Assembly (NCBI RefSeq): GCF_964340395.1
Contig: NC_135564.1
Location: 7,136,361-7,200,360 of the forward strand
Origin: Glandiceps talaboti
Taxonomy: Eukaryota > Hemichordata > Enteropneusta > Spengelidae
Length of the DNA stretch: 64,000 nucleotides
Direction of reading: 5' to 3'
The notes under the pieces were generated by a model. The model saw only the letters and a list, made by a program, of their open reading frames with translations. It ran no database searches and had not been told where the DNA came from. Positions 1 to 19,100 of this stretch are shown here, in pieces. Both the position numbers and the translations under genes were made by a program. Position 1 is the first letter of the stretch. Every line of letters begins with the position of its first letter.

Positions 1-4439
<4,439 letters not shown>

Positions 4440-4521
4440 GGAATACATTCAAAATAGATACTTCAACACAAAGTGACACACTCAACACAGAAAATAGGAA
4501 TGTGTTACGTTTTCAATGATA

Positions 4522-4522
<1 letters not shown>

Positions 4523-4561
<39 letters not shown>

Positions 4562-4700
4562 TCAAACGCACTACACTTACGTCTTAGCACATTGTACAAC
4601 AAACTAACAACTAAAAAATGAAAAATAATACAACAGCTACTAAAACACAAAAAGTGGACCATCAATAAAATGTCTGAGATGAAAGGGCACAAGTGACTTA
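4523..4700. repeat. (ATT)n followed by dispersed-repeat fragment, family E
   Basis: ATT microsatellite at 4523-4562, then CGCACTACACTTACGTCTTAG, similar to the block at 36862-36895 (CTCACTACACTATGTCTCAG). It lies just 3' of the AspRS stop and may be part of its UTR. Confidence 0.5.
4664..4669 (+). terminator. Possible poly(A) signal AATAAA of AspRS
   Basis: First AATAAA after the AspRS stop, about 225 nt downstream. It lies in a repeat-derived stretch, and another AATAAA occurs at 5176, so the true cleavage site is uncertain. Confidence 0.3.
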
Positions 4701-6400
4701 TAAAATTGCTGGTATATTGCATTATATAAAATATATGCAAATGAACATTGTCTTAACACTAATCTGCATAACAAAACACTATAAACAATTCACAATCAGG
4801 AGAACCTCTTCAACCTCAATCATATTTCAAAAGAGAAAAGTTCCATGTATACCCTTTATTCCAAAAAAAAAGTTGTCAAACTACTCATTACCTTTGGAGG
4901 TAGCCCTCACTTCAGTAACTCATTACTGAATTCTCTTTTGACCATTTCAAGACAAAGTTTGAGAGCATGTTAAACATTGTACATTGATATTTATATACAA
5001 ACCTTATTGATATATTTCATCATTGCACACAGTTGAGGCTTTACTGTTCCTGGGGGTAACATTTTACTTTGAAGTTTAATGTAACGGTATTGTCAGTATA
5101 AAAAGCTTCACACATCTCAAGGGTCCAATACATGTAGGAAAACATTTTCAAAATTGTATGATTTGGTCACCATTTAATAAAATCATGTATATTGCATTTA
5201 AGTTATTAACAGAATGGCCACAAGTTAGACTAGAGTTTCATCCTTGTTGGCACATTGCTGTTATTTACACCAAAAGCAATATAGCAGTGACAACTCTTTA
5301 TGTCTAGTCCCTTTTATGTTGTGTTCTTGTCAGTGTATGTTTAAATGGCTGACGATTTTCACATATCAATCAGTTGCATGTGTTTGAGATCAACTTACTT
5401 TCAGGACAGCTATACAACAAATATAAAAATTGAGAATTGAACACATTCCCTCTATGTGTATTGTCACTTAGGATGTTTTAAATCGTCTGTTTTTGACAGG
5501 TATGTAACAACACTTACACAAAGATCTCATTATCAGAAACAAAATAAAAAAACACTACTAACACTCACAGTATGTGTTTACTGTCTTTACTTGATTTGGA
5601 GGCACAATGTCAAAGGTCAATTTTTGCATACATAATATTGTATACAGTTCTCCACATGCCTCAAAAGAGCATTTCTGCCCACTGCGGTGGTCAATTCCTA
5701 CAATATTTTGTGGCATGTCTGATAAGAATTGGATCACTGTAAATTCATATTATGGATTTTCCAAAGATATTTTAGACACCTTAGTGTCTACTTACAGCTT
5801 CCTTCTGTTGACAAAAAAAGTCTCAGTTTGGGGCATGTTTCCAAGTGAGATAAAACCTGTATTGAAGGGCGCCCTCTATGTTCAGTTTAACAAAAATGCA
5901 TAATGACGAGCCGCTAGCCGTGTACGTACGTATTGGTCAACTACAATAATGCTATGCAAGGAATCAAAAGCAACAAGAAAAGAACTGAAAGAAAAAATAA
6001 ATTCACAAAAAACACCGCACCATCAATAATATGTGTATTCAAACGAACTATTTACAAGATTTGCTTTCAGTGAAGTTTAGACTCACGGTGCATAGTATAT
6101 ACCATTACCAGCGATAGATTCAATGTCGTTTTCTAAAATACAATTTGGCAGCATTGTTATTGTGAAGTCGACTTCAGTTTCGTCGACCATTAAATCGTGG
6201 CTTTCAAAGTTCACAGGAAAGTCAAATACTTGTATTTCAATATTGCAAGTTTATAATGATATTTTTGACATAACTGCTTTAATTAAGTTTACTTGCTTTA
6301 GAATTGTATACCACTCAAAATCTAACTGAAAAACCCTTATTTTTCCGATTTTAAGCTGAAAGTTTTCTGATATTAAAGGAAAATACAGTAAATATAAATT
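4700..6400. other. AspRS-KIF28 intergenic, no gene recognised
   Basis: AT-rich sequence with frequent stops on both strands. The longest frames (5607-5903 and 6123-6329) have no recognisable domain, splice context or codon pattern of a gene. Confidence 0.5.
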
Positions 6401-6405
6401 CTATC

Positions 6406-6408
<3 letters not shown>

Positions 6409-6450
<42 letters not shown>

Positions 6451-6464
6451 AGAGAGAGAGAGAG
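6409..6464. repeat. (AG)n microsatellite
   Basis: GA dinucleotide run interrupted once by CTTG, about 0.5 kb upstream of the kinesin start codon. GA tracts can lie in promoters, but no function is shown here. Confidence 0.9.
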
Positions 6465-6958
6465 CTGTCACTATAAATTTGTATCTAAAACCTTTACTAG
6501 TATTTCAACTGATATGACGTATCGCGATATTAGAAACTGTCACTGCGCAGAAATATTACAAATGTACGACTGATGACCTGCCGAAGGACAATTCAGTGTG
6601 ACGTACATACCTCTTTATCGATTACTCATTACGTAATGCTAGATCCTACATACACCTTCCTCGAGTCTGTGCACACACACTGACGTCACAAGTGTTTATG
6701 TTTCGATTCAGTAGCTAGGGGATCAGAAGACATTTTCATTGACCCCTCAGCTGCACAACGAAAGTTACTATAGCGACATACGTAAACACCGGCATAAACA
6801 CATGTAAATCGGAATATGGTGTCAATTTTACATCATTGATTTTAATCACGGGGCTCTAAATTTAGAAAGCCTTTTGTCAGTCGAGTTGAATAGCAGAATT
6901 TCCGACTCAAACGCGGTTGTCGAGTTTCAGGACTGGTGGACCCGAAGAAAGCGGCAAA

Positions 6959-7000
6959 ATGTCGGAAACTGTGAGAGTGGCGGTGCGAGTACGACCTTTC
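6959..7000 (+). CDS. KIF28: KIF28 exon 1 (start)
   Basis: Encodes [14 protein letters not shown], the first beta strand of a kinesin motor. It ends in phase 0 directly before ATATCCTTTT, a U12 AT-AC donor; no GT donor would keep the motor sequence. Confidence 0.93.
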
Positions 7001-8367
7001 ATATCCTTTTCCACGTTGAATTTACGGGTACAGTAGTGGTAAACCAGTCAGTTTTATTACATTGCTTGGTACGTAGATATGGCTGTATGACAGCTACAGT
7101 ACCTCAAGTTTTTTATTAGGCCTGACTGTGCGATCATTTTGAGTAACGTTACGATAGGAGTGTTGCAGGCCAATGTTTGTATATATTGACTGCGTCGATG
7201 ACAGCCAGTTGTAACTTAGCCTTGATCATTCAAATTTTACCTGTAGCCTACCAACTATCATGGAAGTACCAACCATGACGTGGTGGTACTTCTTCCATGC
7301 TTCTATACTATAGTCCATGCATTAAGATTTATATTGATATGGTTTAAATGTTACAGCTCTATCAAATTTTATGCTTGACATAATGATAATTTCAAGAGTG
7401 GCAGTATCACTTCCCCAAATCTCGTCAAAATCGAAGGTCATGAACTTGACCTAGTATAGTGTTTTAGACAGACGAGTTGTATGATCGACCTGTATACATG
7501 TATTAGCCGTGTTCTTGAAAGCACTGCTCTCAATTTTTTTTTTACAATTAGCACGACAGAAATTATAACAATACAATAGGAAATCAAGGCAACACTGATT
7601 ATGAACAAACATCTCAAGTTCAAACAAGTAAAAGAATAATATTACTAGCCTGCATTTGACATTTTTTTTGAGTTTGCTCAAGTTCAAACAAGTAAAAGAA
7701 TAATATTACTAGCCTGCATTTGACATTTTTTTTGATTTTGCAATAATTGTACTTCTTAATTGTCGTTTCATTCAAAGTAAATGCATCTTGTCGTCCTGTG
7801 TTGCTAATTACAAATTATATAACAGGTGACTGCATGTATGTAGTGAAAGTGAACACTGTTGTATGTATTTTTTTAAAACTGAGTTGGCCAATGTTATTTA
7901 TGTAAATAATTGATTGAATAATTCAATAATATTAGAGAAAGATTAAATCCATAATAAAAATTGGCTTGAGAGCATTTTAAAAATTTATACGTAACATGTT
8001 TTGTTGAATGACATAATGACATACCAATAATTTTAATATTATACTGGAAAGCATTTTACTTTTGTGAGTGACTTTTAACAGCCTGAAAGATCCTGGTATT
8101 GTTTCTACAAATGTAATTTACTCACCAAAGTACCGTTAAAGTAGTCTTGATGCCAACGTGTTATTGAGTCATATCTCGAACCCCAGTTGGGTAAAGACAT
8201 CTTCAGATTCAAACCCAATCAATGGGATGTCTCTAGACTAACCAAAGTACACGTAGTCAGTGGTCACATAAACGGACCAACGACTGGACCTTTTAGACTT
8301 CACCTTTAAATGTTCTATCTTATTCTATTTGGAGCATTCTTCATTACACAACTATGCCACCTGTGGG

Positions 8368-8402
<35 letters not shown>

Positions 8403-11400
8403 AATAACAAGAAGAGTTTTACACTGTCCTCATTTGGCCTCAATGTGGGTGTTTGTGCCTTGGAATCGTTGTTATCTGCCCAGTGCCCTTCTCTTAGTCA
8501 TGGTGGGCATGCAGAGTACATTTACCATCAGATTTCTGAATGCAAACACTTGTATTAGGGCAGTTTTAATCAACACCTTTGCAGTCATCATCTGGGTAAT
8601 GTATTTCATATTCTTTGTCAATTGTTTTTGTAAGGTTTGGATACCCTGGTAACAGAGGGTGGAATTGTGGTAAAATTTGTGTACCTTTCATACTACATTG
8701 TATTTACAACATTTTGATGGGAAGTACCTGTTAAAATACCTGTGAGATTAATGGAGAACTGAGATAGATTTTCTTTGTCAGTGATTTTACCTACTGACCA
8801 CTCTGACAAATAGTTGTATACTTAAAGCTGAGCTAGCTGCAAATGAAACTTATTTTGAAACTGGTTTATTAGATATAATGACTTATTCATAATATTGTAT
8901 ACCCTGAACAGTATTGAATCACCTGTGGGTAAATGTATTGGTGTAGCTATGTACATACAATAAATTTAATCAAATTGATTTTTGGGTCTGCACCCAATAA
9001 TCGATGACCCAATGTACTGTACTATTTCTTGATGCAACCAACCTCCTAATTAACATACAATGTCTAATTATTGGAATTTCATACAGTGAATATATTGCTG
9101 GTTGATCGAAAAAATGCTAGTCAAGACTAAGTCTAAAAGCAGTGAAATAAATTAGACTATGTTCTATATTAAGACTTCAAAATGCTGAATTTGATAGTCA
9201 ATATTTACAATTACTTTTAAAATGTCTAGCTGAATACTTATGTTAAATTTTACCTAGAATTTATAGATATGTCAGCACACCGGTGTCAAAAATGACAATA
9301 CTTGTATGATTAATATACATGTACATGACTACTAGAGGTGACATGTCAATAACATAATTCAATAATCCATTTTACAAAAAAGGTTATGTTTAGTCACAAC
9401 CAGAAACTGAATACCTTCTGCTGAGATAATGATATGAAATAGGCCTTTCCAAAATTTGCCATGGTGGCGCCCTACTTCCTGTCTCTGTGTACCTAGGGGG
9501 TATACATGGTATACAGGTTACTTAGTTATTAATAGAGCACTGCTGCTTTCTTCAATGTCTGAATAATATGAAAAACATCCCTGATTTACACTTCTACAGA
9601 ATACCAAGGGACAAAGCTCTTAAGAAATGGTACTATGAGGTGATGATACCCCCAATTTGAGCGAGGGCGCTGTATTCTCAATTTAAAAAAAAAATTTCTT
9701 GTCTTGACAAGAGTATCAAGACAAAGAGATTCTTGTAAATGTGATGTCATCACACAAGAGGTTTTCCCATAAACCCTTGCAGGATATCCCTCAAAAAATT
9801 GAACACATGTCAAGAACAGTAGAGCTTTATTGCAAAATTGGAGTAAGTTTTAATAAGTTACCATAATACCATTTTATCACATAAAATCATCATAAGGTGA
9901 AAACAGTAATCAATACTGCATGTGCTAATGCAGAAATAAATCTATCTGGCCTTTTTTTTCAGTTGATAACTTCTGAACTTTCTACACTATAAAACATTTA
10001 CTGTAGTATTAGTGTTTATTGCTGTAAATGATTTGCAGTAACTATACTATTTGTGTTAATGAAGGAGATGACTGCTACTGTACATGTACATATAACATGA
10101 TAATAAATACAAGTTGAACCCATAACCTATCCATGTATATCAATTATGCAAGTTTCTCCCCCAAGATAGTGAAACCTAATAATGGTTGCCCTTCTCAGAG
10201 CATTGATAAATATGTTGATTTGGTAATTCAATAGTCTTGTTTCTCCGAGCGGCATCGACATTGTCATTCATTTTCCAAAACGTTGTAATCTGGGTATCTG
10301 AAATCTAATGAAACCACCCACACAAAGACGTAAGTACACTTGACTGGCATGTGTTTTACATACGCTGCAGGTAATTTTGGTGTACCCTTACTTATAAATA
10401 CATGTACTTCTTCATAGGAAAATAAGTTTGACCCTGTCGAACAACGCAGGTTTTCCGTGGATACTCTGCTTTCCTCCTGCTTCAACAACACTAGGGCACT
10501 TGGACACTGCTCTTGTGGTGACCATTAAACAGATTTGAAATTTATTCTGACAAACAAGGATTATTATTAATAGTTCAGCAGTGTTGCAGCCAGACGGGGT
10601 TTTTGGGTCATTTGACACACATTTTTTGGACCTGACACACAATTTTGGAAGTGATGGATCATAAATGACCCACTCTAAAATTGTATGCGAATATGTTTAG
10701 CAACATGACCACGCCTATAGCAACAGCCAAATGATTGCGTATATTGCATAGATAACAACAGGGTTGGATAGGCAACTGCATAATCATTCAGCAAATATCT
10801 AGCATGGATCAGTATATGGGTAAATATTTTTAAAACAGTACAGTTGTGCTACAATGCCATTGGCACTTTTCTATAATGTCCCCCAAAAAATTATGATGAC
10901 CCAGAGAAATGAAAGTCTTTGGGACACAATGTCCCACCCTTCAAAAGGCTGGCTGCAACACTGCAGTTGCTTTCAAAATAATATTCATTTTCTATAGCTC
11001 AAAAGTTAACAATGATTTTGAAGAAAGAAACACAACAATGACAGAGACAGAATTAAACTTAGTGTATAGTTTTGACTCTTGTAATGTTTACATGTATATT
11101 TTGTAAAACCATCACAAAAGCTGAAACTGTAACTCATTTTATTAAAAAAAAGACAAGATTTCATTGAAAACCACATCTTTTAAATGCTTGTTTTACAGTT
11201 CAAAGAGTCACTGATGGTAATAACCAGGTTTTGTTATACGTTTGACCTATTTTTATACTTTGTTCACAAATCAGAATTTCCAGTAAAATTTCAGTAAAAT
11301 GTAATTATTGAGTGAATGACTAGACTGTAAACAAACATAATTACTGTAATTAATTAACATAATTACTGTAAATAGGACAGAGCTCCGCAGCCTCACAATT

Positions 11401-12095
11401 GATGGTGGGACATACTGAAGTTATTTTCACAAGTGATGTGGTGTATACATTGCAGTGCGGCTGTATTTTTTGTGAGCAATAGACAGTAAATATGGTTGAA
11501 CAAAAGTACTGAGAAAATTCAAATATTTGAAGCAATCTGCAGTTTACATAATTTAGGAGTGAATCTTTTTGGATGTATACTATATATATATATATATATA
11601 TATAGCTTAAGGTGATAGGGATTGATAAAAGAAAGAGAGATCACATGTATCTTTCAACATGATATAGGCTGTTGCTATGGCAACTCCAAACATGAAATCT
11701 GTGTTACAAAACAAATAATACAACCAAGTTTAAATATTGTTTTTTTATTTGAAAAATCATATTTTGGATGTTAGTAAATCATTTTCAAGTGTACAAATTT
11801 CGTAAATGATTTTTTTTTAGATATTTTTTTTTTGCAAAAAGAGAACATTGCTTGTTAAATACTGTACACCTGAAAACCTTTGCTAATATAAAGATTTTTA
11901 CTAATTTCACTGGAAAACAAAAAACGCAAAAATAAGTAGTGACTAAAATGCCTTTTTGTACATAAACACAATGTAGCAGTCTGGTAATTAGAGAGTACTG
12001 GTCTTTGAGAACTTGCTGAAGACTGTAAAATCGCAAAATTTTGTAGTAATGAAAATATCTAGGATTACAGTATGGTAGTTTAACTATATTTATAT

Positions 12096-12146
<51 letters not shown>

Positions 12147-13036
12147 TTTGTTTATGTTGCGCCAACTTATTTCAGACAGATGTTGTCTCTGCAGGAAATG
12201 TAAAGTAAACAGAAGAAATATAAAATAAGAAAGAAGATTCTAGCACTAAGTCACAGCAGATTTATAGCTACATGTAAATTATATCAATGTTATCATAAAG
12301 CATATTAATAGTCCACTAAACTACAACTGTACTGGGGCAATATTCAGAACAAATTCAATTACCCATGTCATGACTAAAAGGAAAATAGAAGATATGAATG
12401 ACATTTATTTTTATGTTTTTAAAAGTCCAATTGACTTTATTTTTTGTTTTTATATCAAAGTAAATATTAAAAAAAATCAAAACCAATCAAGAAATAAAAA
12501 AAAATTATAAAAATATAATTGAAAGAACGTCATGTGTCTCATTTTTAGCTGTTTAGTAATGCCCATATCAATATAAATTGTATTATGTCAAAACGTTTCC
12601 TTTTGATAGAATTAAGCTCACTATTGACATTTAGTCATTCAGTTTAAGACAGATGTCTGTAAATGTGTATATTGACTTTAGATATAGAGTCTTATTTAAA
12701 TTCCATTTTCTGTCCTGTGTGTTTTATCGTCATGCATGTTTTATCGTCATGCAACAATTGGTGCAATAATGCTGGGATATTATATTTTAAGTAATTGAAT
12801 ACACACAAGTCGACTGTTATTAAACTTACCGGTAGAATCTATTTAGCAAACATACTGTGAGAGACACAGAGACTGAACAGATGATAAACTACCTTTGAGT
12901 CATACATAACATTGAAATAATTGTTGCTTTAAATAATCATAATTGAGAGGAGATTTAATGTTGGTCAGGTTACAGGGCTTTGTTAAACTCTACATAGAGG
13001 ATAAAGACTGTATGTATGTATGTATGTATGTATGTA

Positions 13037-13115
<79 letters not shown>

Positions 13116-16100
13116 ATGTATGTATGTATAATGTATGTATGTATGTATGTATGTGTGTGTATGTATGTGTATGTGTATGTGGGTGTGATAGGTAGGTATG
13201 TATGTATGCATGTATGTATGTATGTATGTATGTATGTATGTATGTATGTATGTAGGTACTAGGTATGTATGCATTAATTTCCATTTTTGAATATTTGTTT
13301 TACTTAGTCAATTAATTAATTCATAATTTACATATTTATTTGATCTTATCATATTTGATGTATTTGTATTGTCATACTGATAATGTTGAAAGTAAAATCA
13401 TTTACATTATAGTTTTGTGGAGAAAGTAAACTCAACTGTCTTCATGCATCTAATCATGTGTATGTTAGTTGTGTTGACAAAAAGTACATGAGTACATATC
13501 AAATTCATGTTTGATATATCTAATCCAATGAGGTATCTCTTCACTTTCACCATCACAGGTTTTGTTGATTTTATCTGTTTTGTGCATAATTTTATGTTGA
13601 GCTGCGATGTTCATGTAGATATATTGAGTTGTTCTGGCTGTGTGCATTACTGGGACAAGCCATTAAAGAAGCAAGTCCACTTGTTATCAAAGAGTACCAA
13701 TATTTACACATGTGATGATGGGCTCTTACATAACACAAGTAAACAGTGTAGTTCACAGCGTAAGATCATTTCTAAGGAGTGGGTCAATTGAGGCAAACCT
13801 TATCTCCGTCTTATATCAGTTGTTATCAATTTATTAGGCTATTATAAGTAACACTACAAACAGCTTTAGAGATGCAAACAACTTTTATGACACCCGTTTT
13901 CGTCAGGCAAGCCCGCGGGTTTGTTGCACTTGGACCGTTAATGGCTTGTGAATGTCATGGTTGTCATAATCATGGATATTAAGTTGGAGGTTCATTGCAT
14001 TTTTAAAATGTATTTCATAACTTTTTTATGCTGATCATGTGATGTACTTGAACACGTAGACATTTTGAGATGTTACATGTATGATCAACTTATAATATTG
14101 TCATAATAACTCCAGGTTCTCTTGGAAGTTCTTTGCCTTTCTTACATACATTCCTACTTATCACAGTAGTGAACATTGAGACAGTTACATGTATATCTGC
14201 AGTAGATTGTCATAATCACTGGTTTTGTTGTAGGTTCTTTGTATTTTATACGCACATGATTTTGTTAATTCCTTAACTTTTCGTACAATTCTCGTGAGAA
14301 TGCTCGTAATGCTAAAGTGATTATTGGTATGAATGGCAATACAACCACCATTCAGGATCCACAAGCACCAAATGAAGAACCCAAGAAATTTTCATTTGAC
14401 TTCAGTTATTGGTCTCACGACAGTTTCAAAGAATCAGCCACTGGCTACTTAGAACCAACCAGCAAGAAATATGCTGATCAGGTATGTGTTTTGCAATAGC
14501 TACCCTTGTGGTAAAACATTTTTGGTAATTTTGAACTACTGTGGTTTTTGAACTAAATTAACATTTAGCTGCCACTCAAAATAGATATTTTTAAGAGTTT
14601 CTATTTCAGCTAATTTTGAGAATCCTGTGTAATTTCCTGTCTTTGCTAGACTTTCTTTGTACTACTTCTTAGATGACTTTTACTTCTCATCCTTTAGAAA
14701 AGAGTCTTTGAAGATCTTGGAAGAGGAATCCTTGACAATGCTTGGCAGGGATACAACTGTTCCCTATTTGCCTATGGACAGACGGGATCTGGAAAATCCT
14801 ATTCCATTGTTGGATACGGACCAAATAAAGGTATGGAAAACAAAGTGGAGTAATTGAAGGATGTCTAGTTTAGTTTCTAGGTGTTAACATTTTGCGATGA
14901 AAAAACCTCTTTCGGTGATTCTGTCAATGGAAATACGCTTGGTACTACCATATGATAATTCAACTCATACCCTTATTCCATGCCCTGTCATTAACATTAT
15001 TTGTCACTTTTATCATGTGTTTAGGTTACAAATTAAGCTAGGGTACATGTACATAACCTGGAAACTTTTGCTAAAGACTTACCTTTGCTTATTACACTGG
15101 AAAACAAACATGCAAAAATAAGTGGTGACTAAAAAAGCCTCTTTGTACATTAACAGTTCACAAGGCTTAGTAATTCATAAATATTTCGTTTTTGACTTAG
15201 TTGAAGACTGTAAAATTGTACAATTATCTAGTGGCAAAAACATCTAGATTTGAACCATATATTTTGGGCTCAGTGTTCTTTTATAGTCTTGCCATTGTGG
15301 CTGTGCTAAAATCCCTAACCCTAATGTTGCTTGTCTTAATTCTTTTGTCTGGGTTATGAAGTGGGTTTAGGGTATACAATGCATATAGTTTGAGTCAAGG
15401 GGTTTACCTTGTCTTGGCAAGAAATTTATGTGACTAGTAGAATACTAAGATTATTAAGAATGTCATGTTAAGTCATTTTTCACTGTGAGTTTTGAACATT
15501 TCAGTTTCTTTCCACTTTTTGTTTCAATATCAATCTGTTGATAAGTATTACCTAAGATTATTTGCATACTGTTGACCATATTTGGAATCAACATTATTTG
15601 CATACCATTGACCATATTTGGAATCAACATTATTTTTCATCCCATCTAGGTGTCGTACCAATCTTCTGTGAACAAATGTTTATTGGAATAGATAAACAGA
15701 AAGCTGAAGGCACCAAAACAGAATTTGAAGTGGCTTTTAGTATGTTAGAAATTTACAATGAACAGGTCCGTGATTTGCTGAATCCAGCGTCCAATAAGAA
15801 AGGAGGGTTGAAGGTTCGTCAGCATCCCAAGAAAGGCTTCTATGGTAAGCTACCATCTAGGAATTTCACGTTTTATACTATATGGTTATATCACTAAAGG
15901 TAAATGAAAGCACACAGGTTGTACTGAGTGTACATAATTTGAAACATGATCAGAGGAAATTCCATAGACTTGAACAAATCTAAATTCTGTGTACGGTATG
16001 ATGCTTCTAAGAATTAATGGTCTACAGGATACTGGGGTAGTGAAAAAGACTAGCATAGTCTCAGATCCCTCACTACCATGATACACTTTCAAATTTGTAG

Positions 16101-19100
16101 CAATTTTTTTTTATATATTGTGTTATTGCAATTCTTAATAATTGCTCACTTTCATTTACAGTGGAGAGTTTACAGACCAAACCTGTTAATAGTTATAAAG
16201 ACATTGAGAACAGAATGGATGAAGGAACCAGGAACAGAACGGTGGCAGCAACAAATATGAATGCCACAAGCAGGTAATATAGGCTCACACTCTATATGGA
16301 ACATTCTTACCATAGCAATTTGTGAAAATACAGTAAACTTAAGATGCATAAGGGAACTTTTTTGAAATCTCTGTTGCTATTTAGTGGACTATCTTAAACC
16401 TAGTATGTTTGCAATAAACTATACACCTGTTTGGAGTGAAAATCAAACTCTCTTCTTCGTAGAGTGTCTTTGGTCAACGTTTGTTTGTAGAATTGGCAAA
16501 TCTTGTAGTGAGTACTTTAAATGATATATAATAAAAAACAAAAAGTATAAAAATAGACACCTGTGACGTTGAGGGCGCTGTTCACCCATCAAGGCATAGT
16601 TACTTTAGCATAACTAGGCAAATAGTTGTATGTCAAAGAAAACTTTCCATTTCCATTGCAAAGGTCAAAACAATTGCAAATTTGTACCTACAGTTTGGAT
16701 TTGATTACCATAATACTATTATTTTAATGGTACAGAGGCCTTGTAAAAAAAGTAAATTGAGTTCTATGTGACTAAACATAGATGCCTGATTTTTGAAATA
16801 GAAAGAAATTGTCAGTCATCATTTCAGGTACATTGTATTGTGTTTAATTCAGACTCTGGAAGAGGTTATATCTATAATGACACTCATTATTGAAAATATA
16901 TAAATAGATATCGACTTTTGTACTGTAAATTAGTAAATTATTTATCAAATTTACACTCAGCAGTCCATACAAAGAGAGCCTAGAGACTTGTTGTTGGCGT
17001 TGTGAGTTGAGGAAACTCAGTAGAATACAAATCCAGTGATATGTCTTTAGGCTAATACAGAGTGTACTTTTACAGTGAATTTTGGTGTTGATTTAGGACG
17101 CAATTGCTTATATTTGACTTCATGCAAGACTTCTTACTTTACCAACATTCAATGTCTTGCAGTCGTGCCCATACAATAGTTGGCATCATATTCACCCAGA
17201 AATTCAAAAATGAGGCTGGAGCCGAGACTGCTAAAAGTGCTGTGATCAACCTAGTAGATTTAGCTGGTAGTGAACGTGCCGAGTCTACGGGTGCAACTGG
17301 TGACAGACTTAAAGAAGGTGCTGCCATCAATCAGTCTTTGTCCTGTCTTGGAAACGTTATTTCTGCTTTGGCTGATAAAGCTCAGGGTAAAAACGTCAGA
17401 GGTAGGTCAAAGGTTAATTCAAGGTTTTGTACATAATTGTAGATTCATGAATTTTCTAATTTTCTCTATGAGCAAGAGACAGTTGTTGGATTGAAAAGAT
17501 ATATGTATAGTTGATTTGATGATACAGACTGTTGTGTTGTTCAGCCCTATCAGGCATCTAAACCACTACAGTGTGGCTAGTCTGTAAGGTACACCGTGAA
17601 GGGGTGCCCTCACACATCGGTCAACCCCTAGTGTGAGAGGAGGCCGGTGAGGGCAAAATGTTACGACGTATCTTACAGTCTACAGTGTGGCATGAATGTC
17701 ACACCTTGCACTTACAGACTAATTTGCTGAGTGGTCAATTGAAATGAAAATTTTATAGGGAAATTAATATTTTGTAGTTGAAGTTGTCAAGCAAGGAAGG
17801 AAGGAAGGAAGGAAGGGAGGGTGGAAGGAAGGAAGGAAGGAAGGCCATTTCTTCAAAATCTAATACCATCATGTTGTTTTCTTTCTTTTAGTGCCTTTCC
17901 GTGATTCCGTCCTGACTAAACTTCTCAAGAATGCCTTGGGTGGAAACAGTAAAACTATTATGATAGCAGCGTTAAGTCCTGCTGACATCAACTATGAAGA
18001 AACTCTGTCCACTCTCAGATATGGTAAGTTTAGCGTGTAGACTGTAAGGTTCATTGTTGAGGGCGCTATTGAGGAAACTTTGGATTATGAGAATCGATGA
18101 AAGATTCGTTATTTCAAAATTATAGTCATCAATTATATGGCAAAATGTGTGTGATAAGTTTTTGCATCAGTTGTCAAAAGAATACTTGGATACTTGGCAA
18201 TACTTGCATCTCTTCTGTGTATTGATGATACTCTGAAGACACTGACAAGTGCCAATTTATTTTTGTGTGACTGATTGGCTGACTGGCTGATTGGCTGACT
18301 TGCTGATTGGCTGATTGGCTGACTGGCTGATTGGCTGACTCGCTGATTGGCTGACTGGCTAATTGGTTGACTGGCTGATTGGCTTGGCTGAGTGACTGAT
18401 GATTATCTGATTGGCTGATTGGCTGACTGTCTGTCATTTATCTTTTCAGCTGATCGTGCCAAACAGATCAAAACTGCAGCTGTTGTTAATGAAGACCCAA
18501 CAGAGAAGCTAATCAGGGAATTACAGGAAGAAAACGAGAAATTGAAGTTACTAATGACATCTGGTGGCAAGGTATCTTTGAATGACTTAGCAGATGCTGA
18601 AGAATCTGCCGGCATGACAGAAGAAGGTACAAAATCCCGATTTCACATTTAATGTTTCAAACCTTTCGATTTGAAACGTAAAGACAACATGTGAATCTAT
18701 GGTATGAATCCTTTCTCCAGGGATCACATTTTCAGATAAAATAAAGGCAAAAACTGACCAATTTCAGACTGAGATGAGATGTAGAACCCTTTTGATAGCA
18801 TGTACCTATGGGTATAGCTTTTCAATGGGTGTACCCCTCCCATCCCCATCTTAACTGTTTTATGCATTAAACCTGATAAAATTGCAGAATTTTATTTTAA
18901 AAATTGTATCTCGATCATGTTCAATTTGAATCTTCCACTTTTAAGTTGAATGTTAAGGGAAAGTCATGACCTTTGACATGGTTTCATAAACAAAACATTT
19001 TTACATCAAATATGTAGACAGTACTTTCAACAATGTTGACTTACTAGGTATAATTTATTGTCTTTTTTTCTCCTACCCCAACTTTTCTCTCTCCCCCACC

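Larger units (their letters stand above)
7001..14286 (+). other. U12-type (minor spliceosome) AT-AC intron, 7286 bp
   Basis: 5' splice site ATATCCTTTT at 7001-7010 is the U12 AT-AC consensus. The branch site TTCCTTAAC at 14269-14277 is a perfect U12 match and lies about 10 nt before the terminal AC (14285-14286). Splicing here joins VRVRPF to [10 protein letters not shown] in frame, as expected for a kinesin-3. There is no usable GT donor after RPF and no pyrimidine tract with AG before NSRE. Confidence 0.93.

Noticed and set aside
7001-7119. Continuation of kinesin exon 1 to a GT donor after ISFSTLNLR
   Set aside because: The residues do not fit a kinesin motor, while the U12 AT-AC site gives the exact expected join.
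12943-13284. Long Tyr-Val-Cys or His-Thr open frames on both strands
   Set aside because: Direct translation of TGTA/TG microsatellites; the same applies at 23374-23689, 28096-28326, 37518-37871, 47082-47613, 50029-50314 and 56276-56671.
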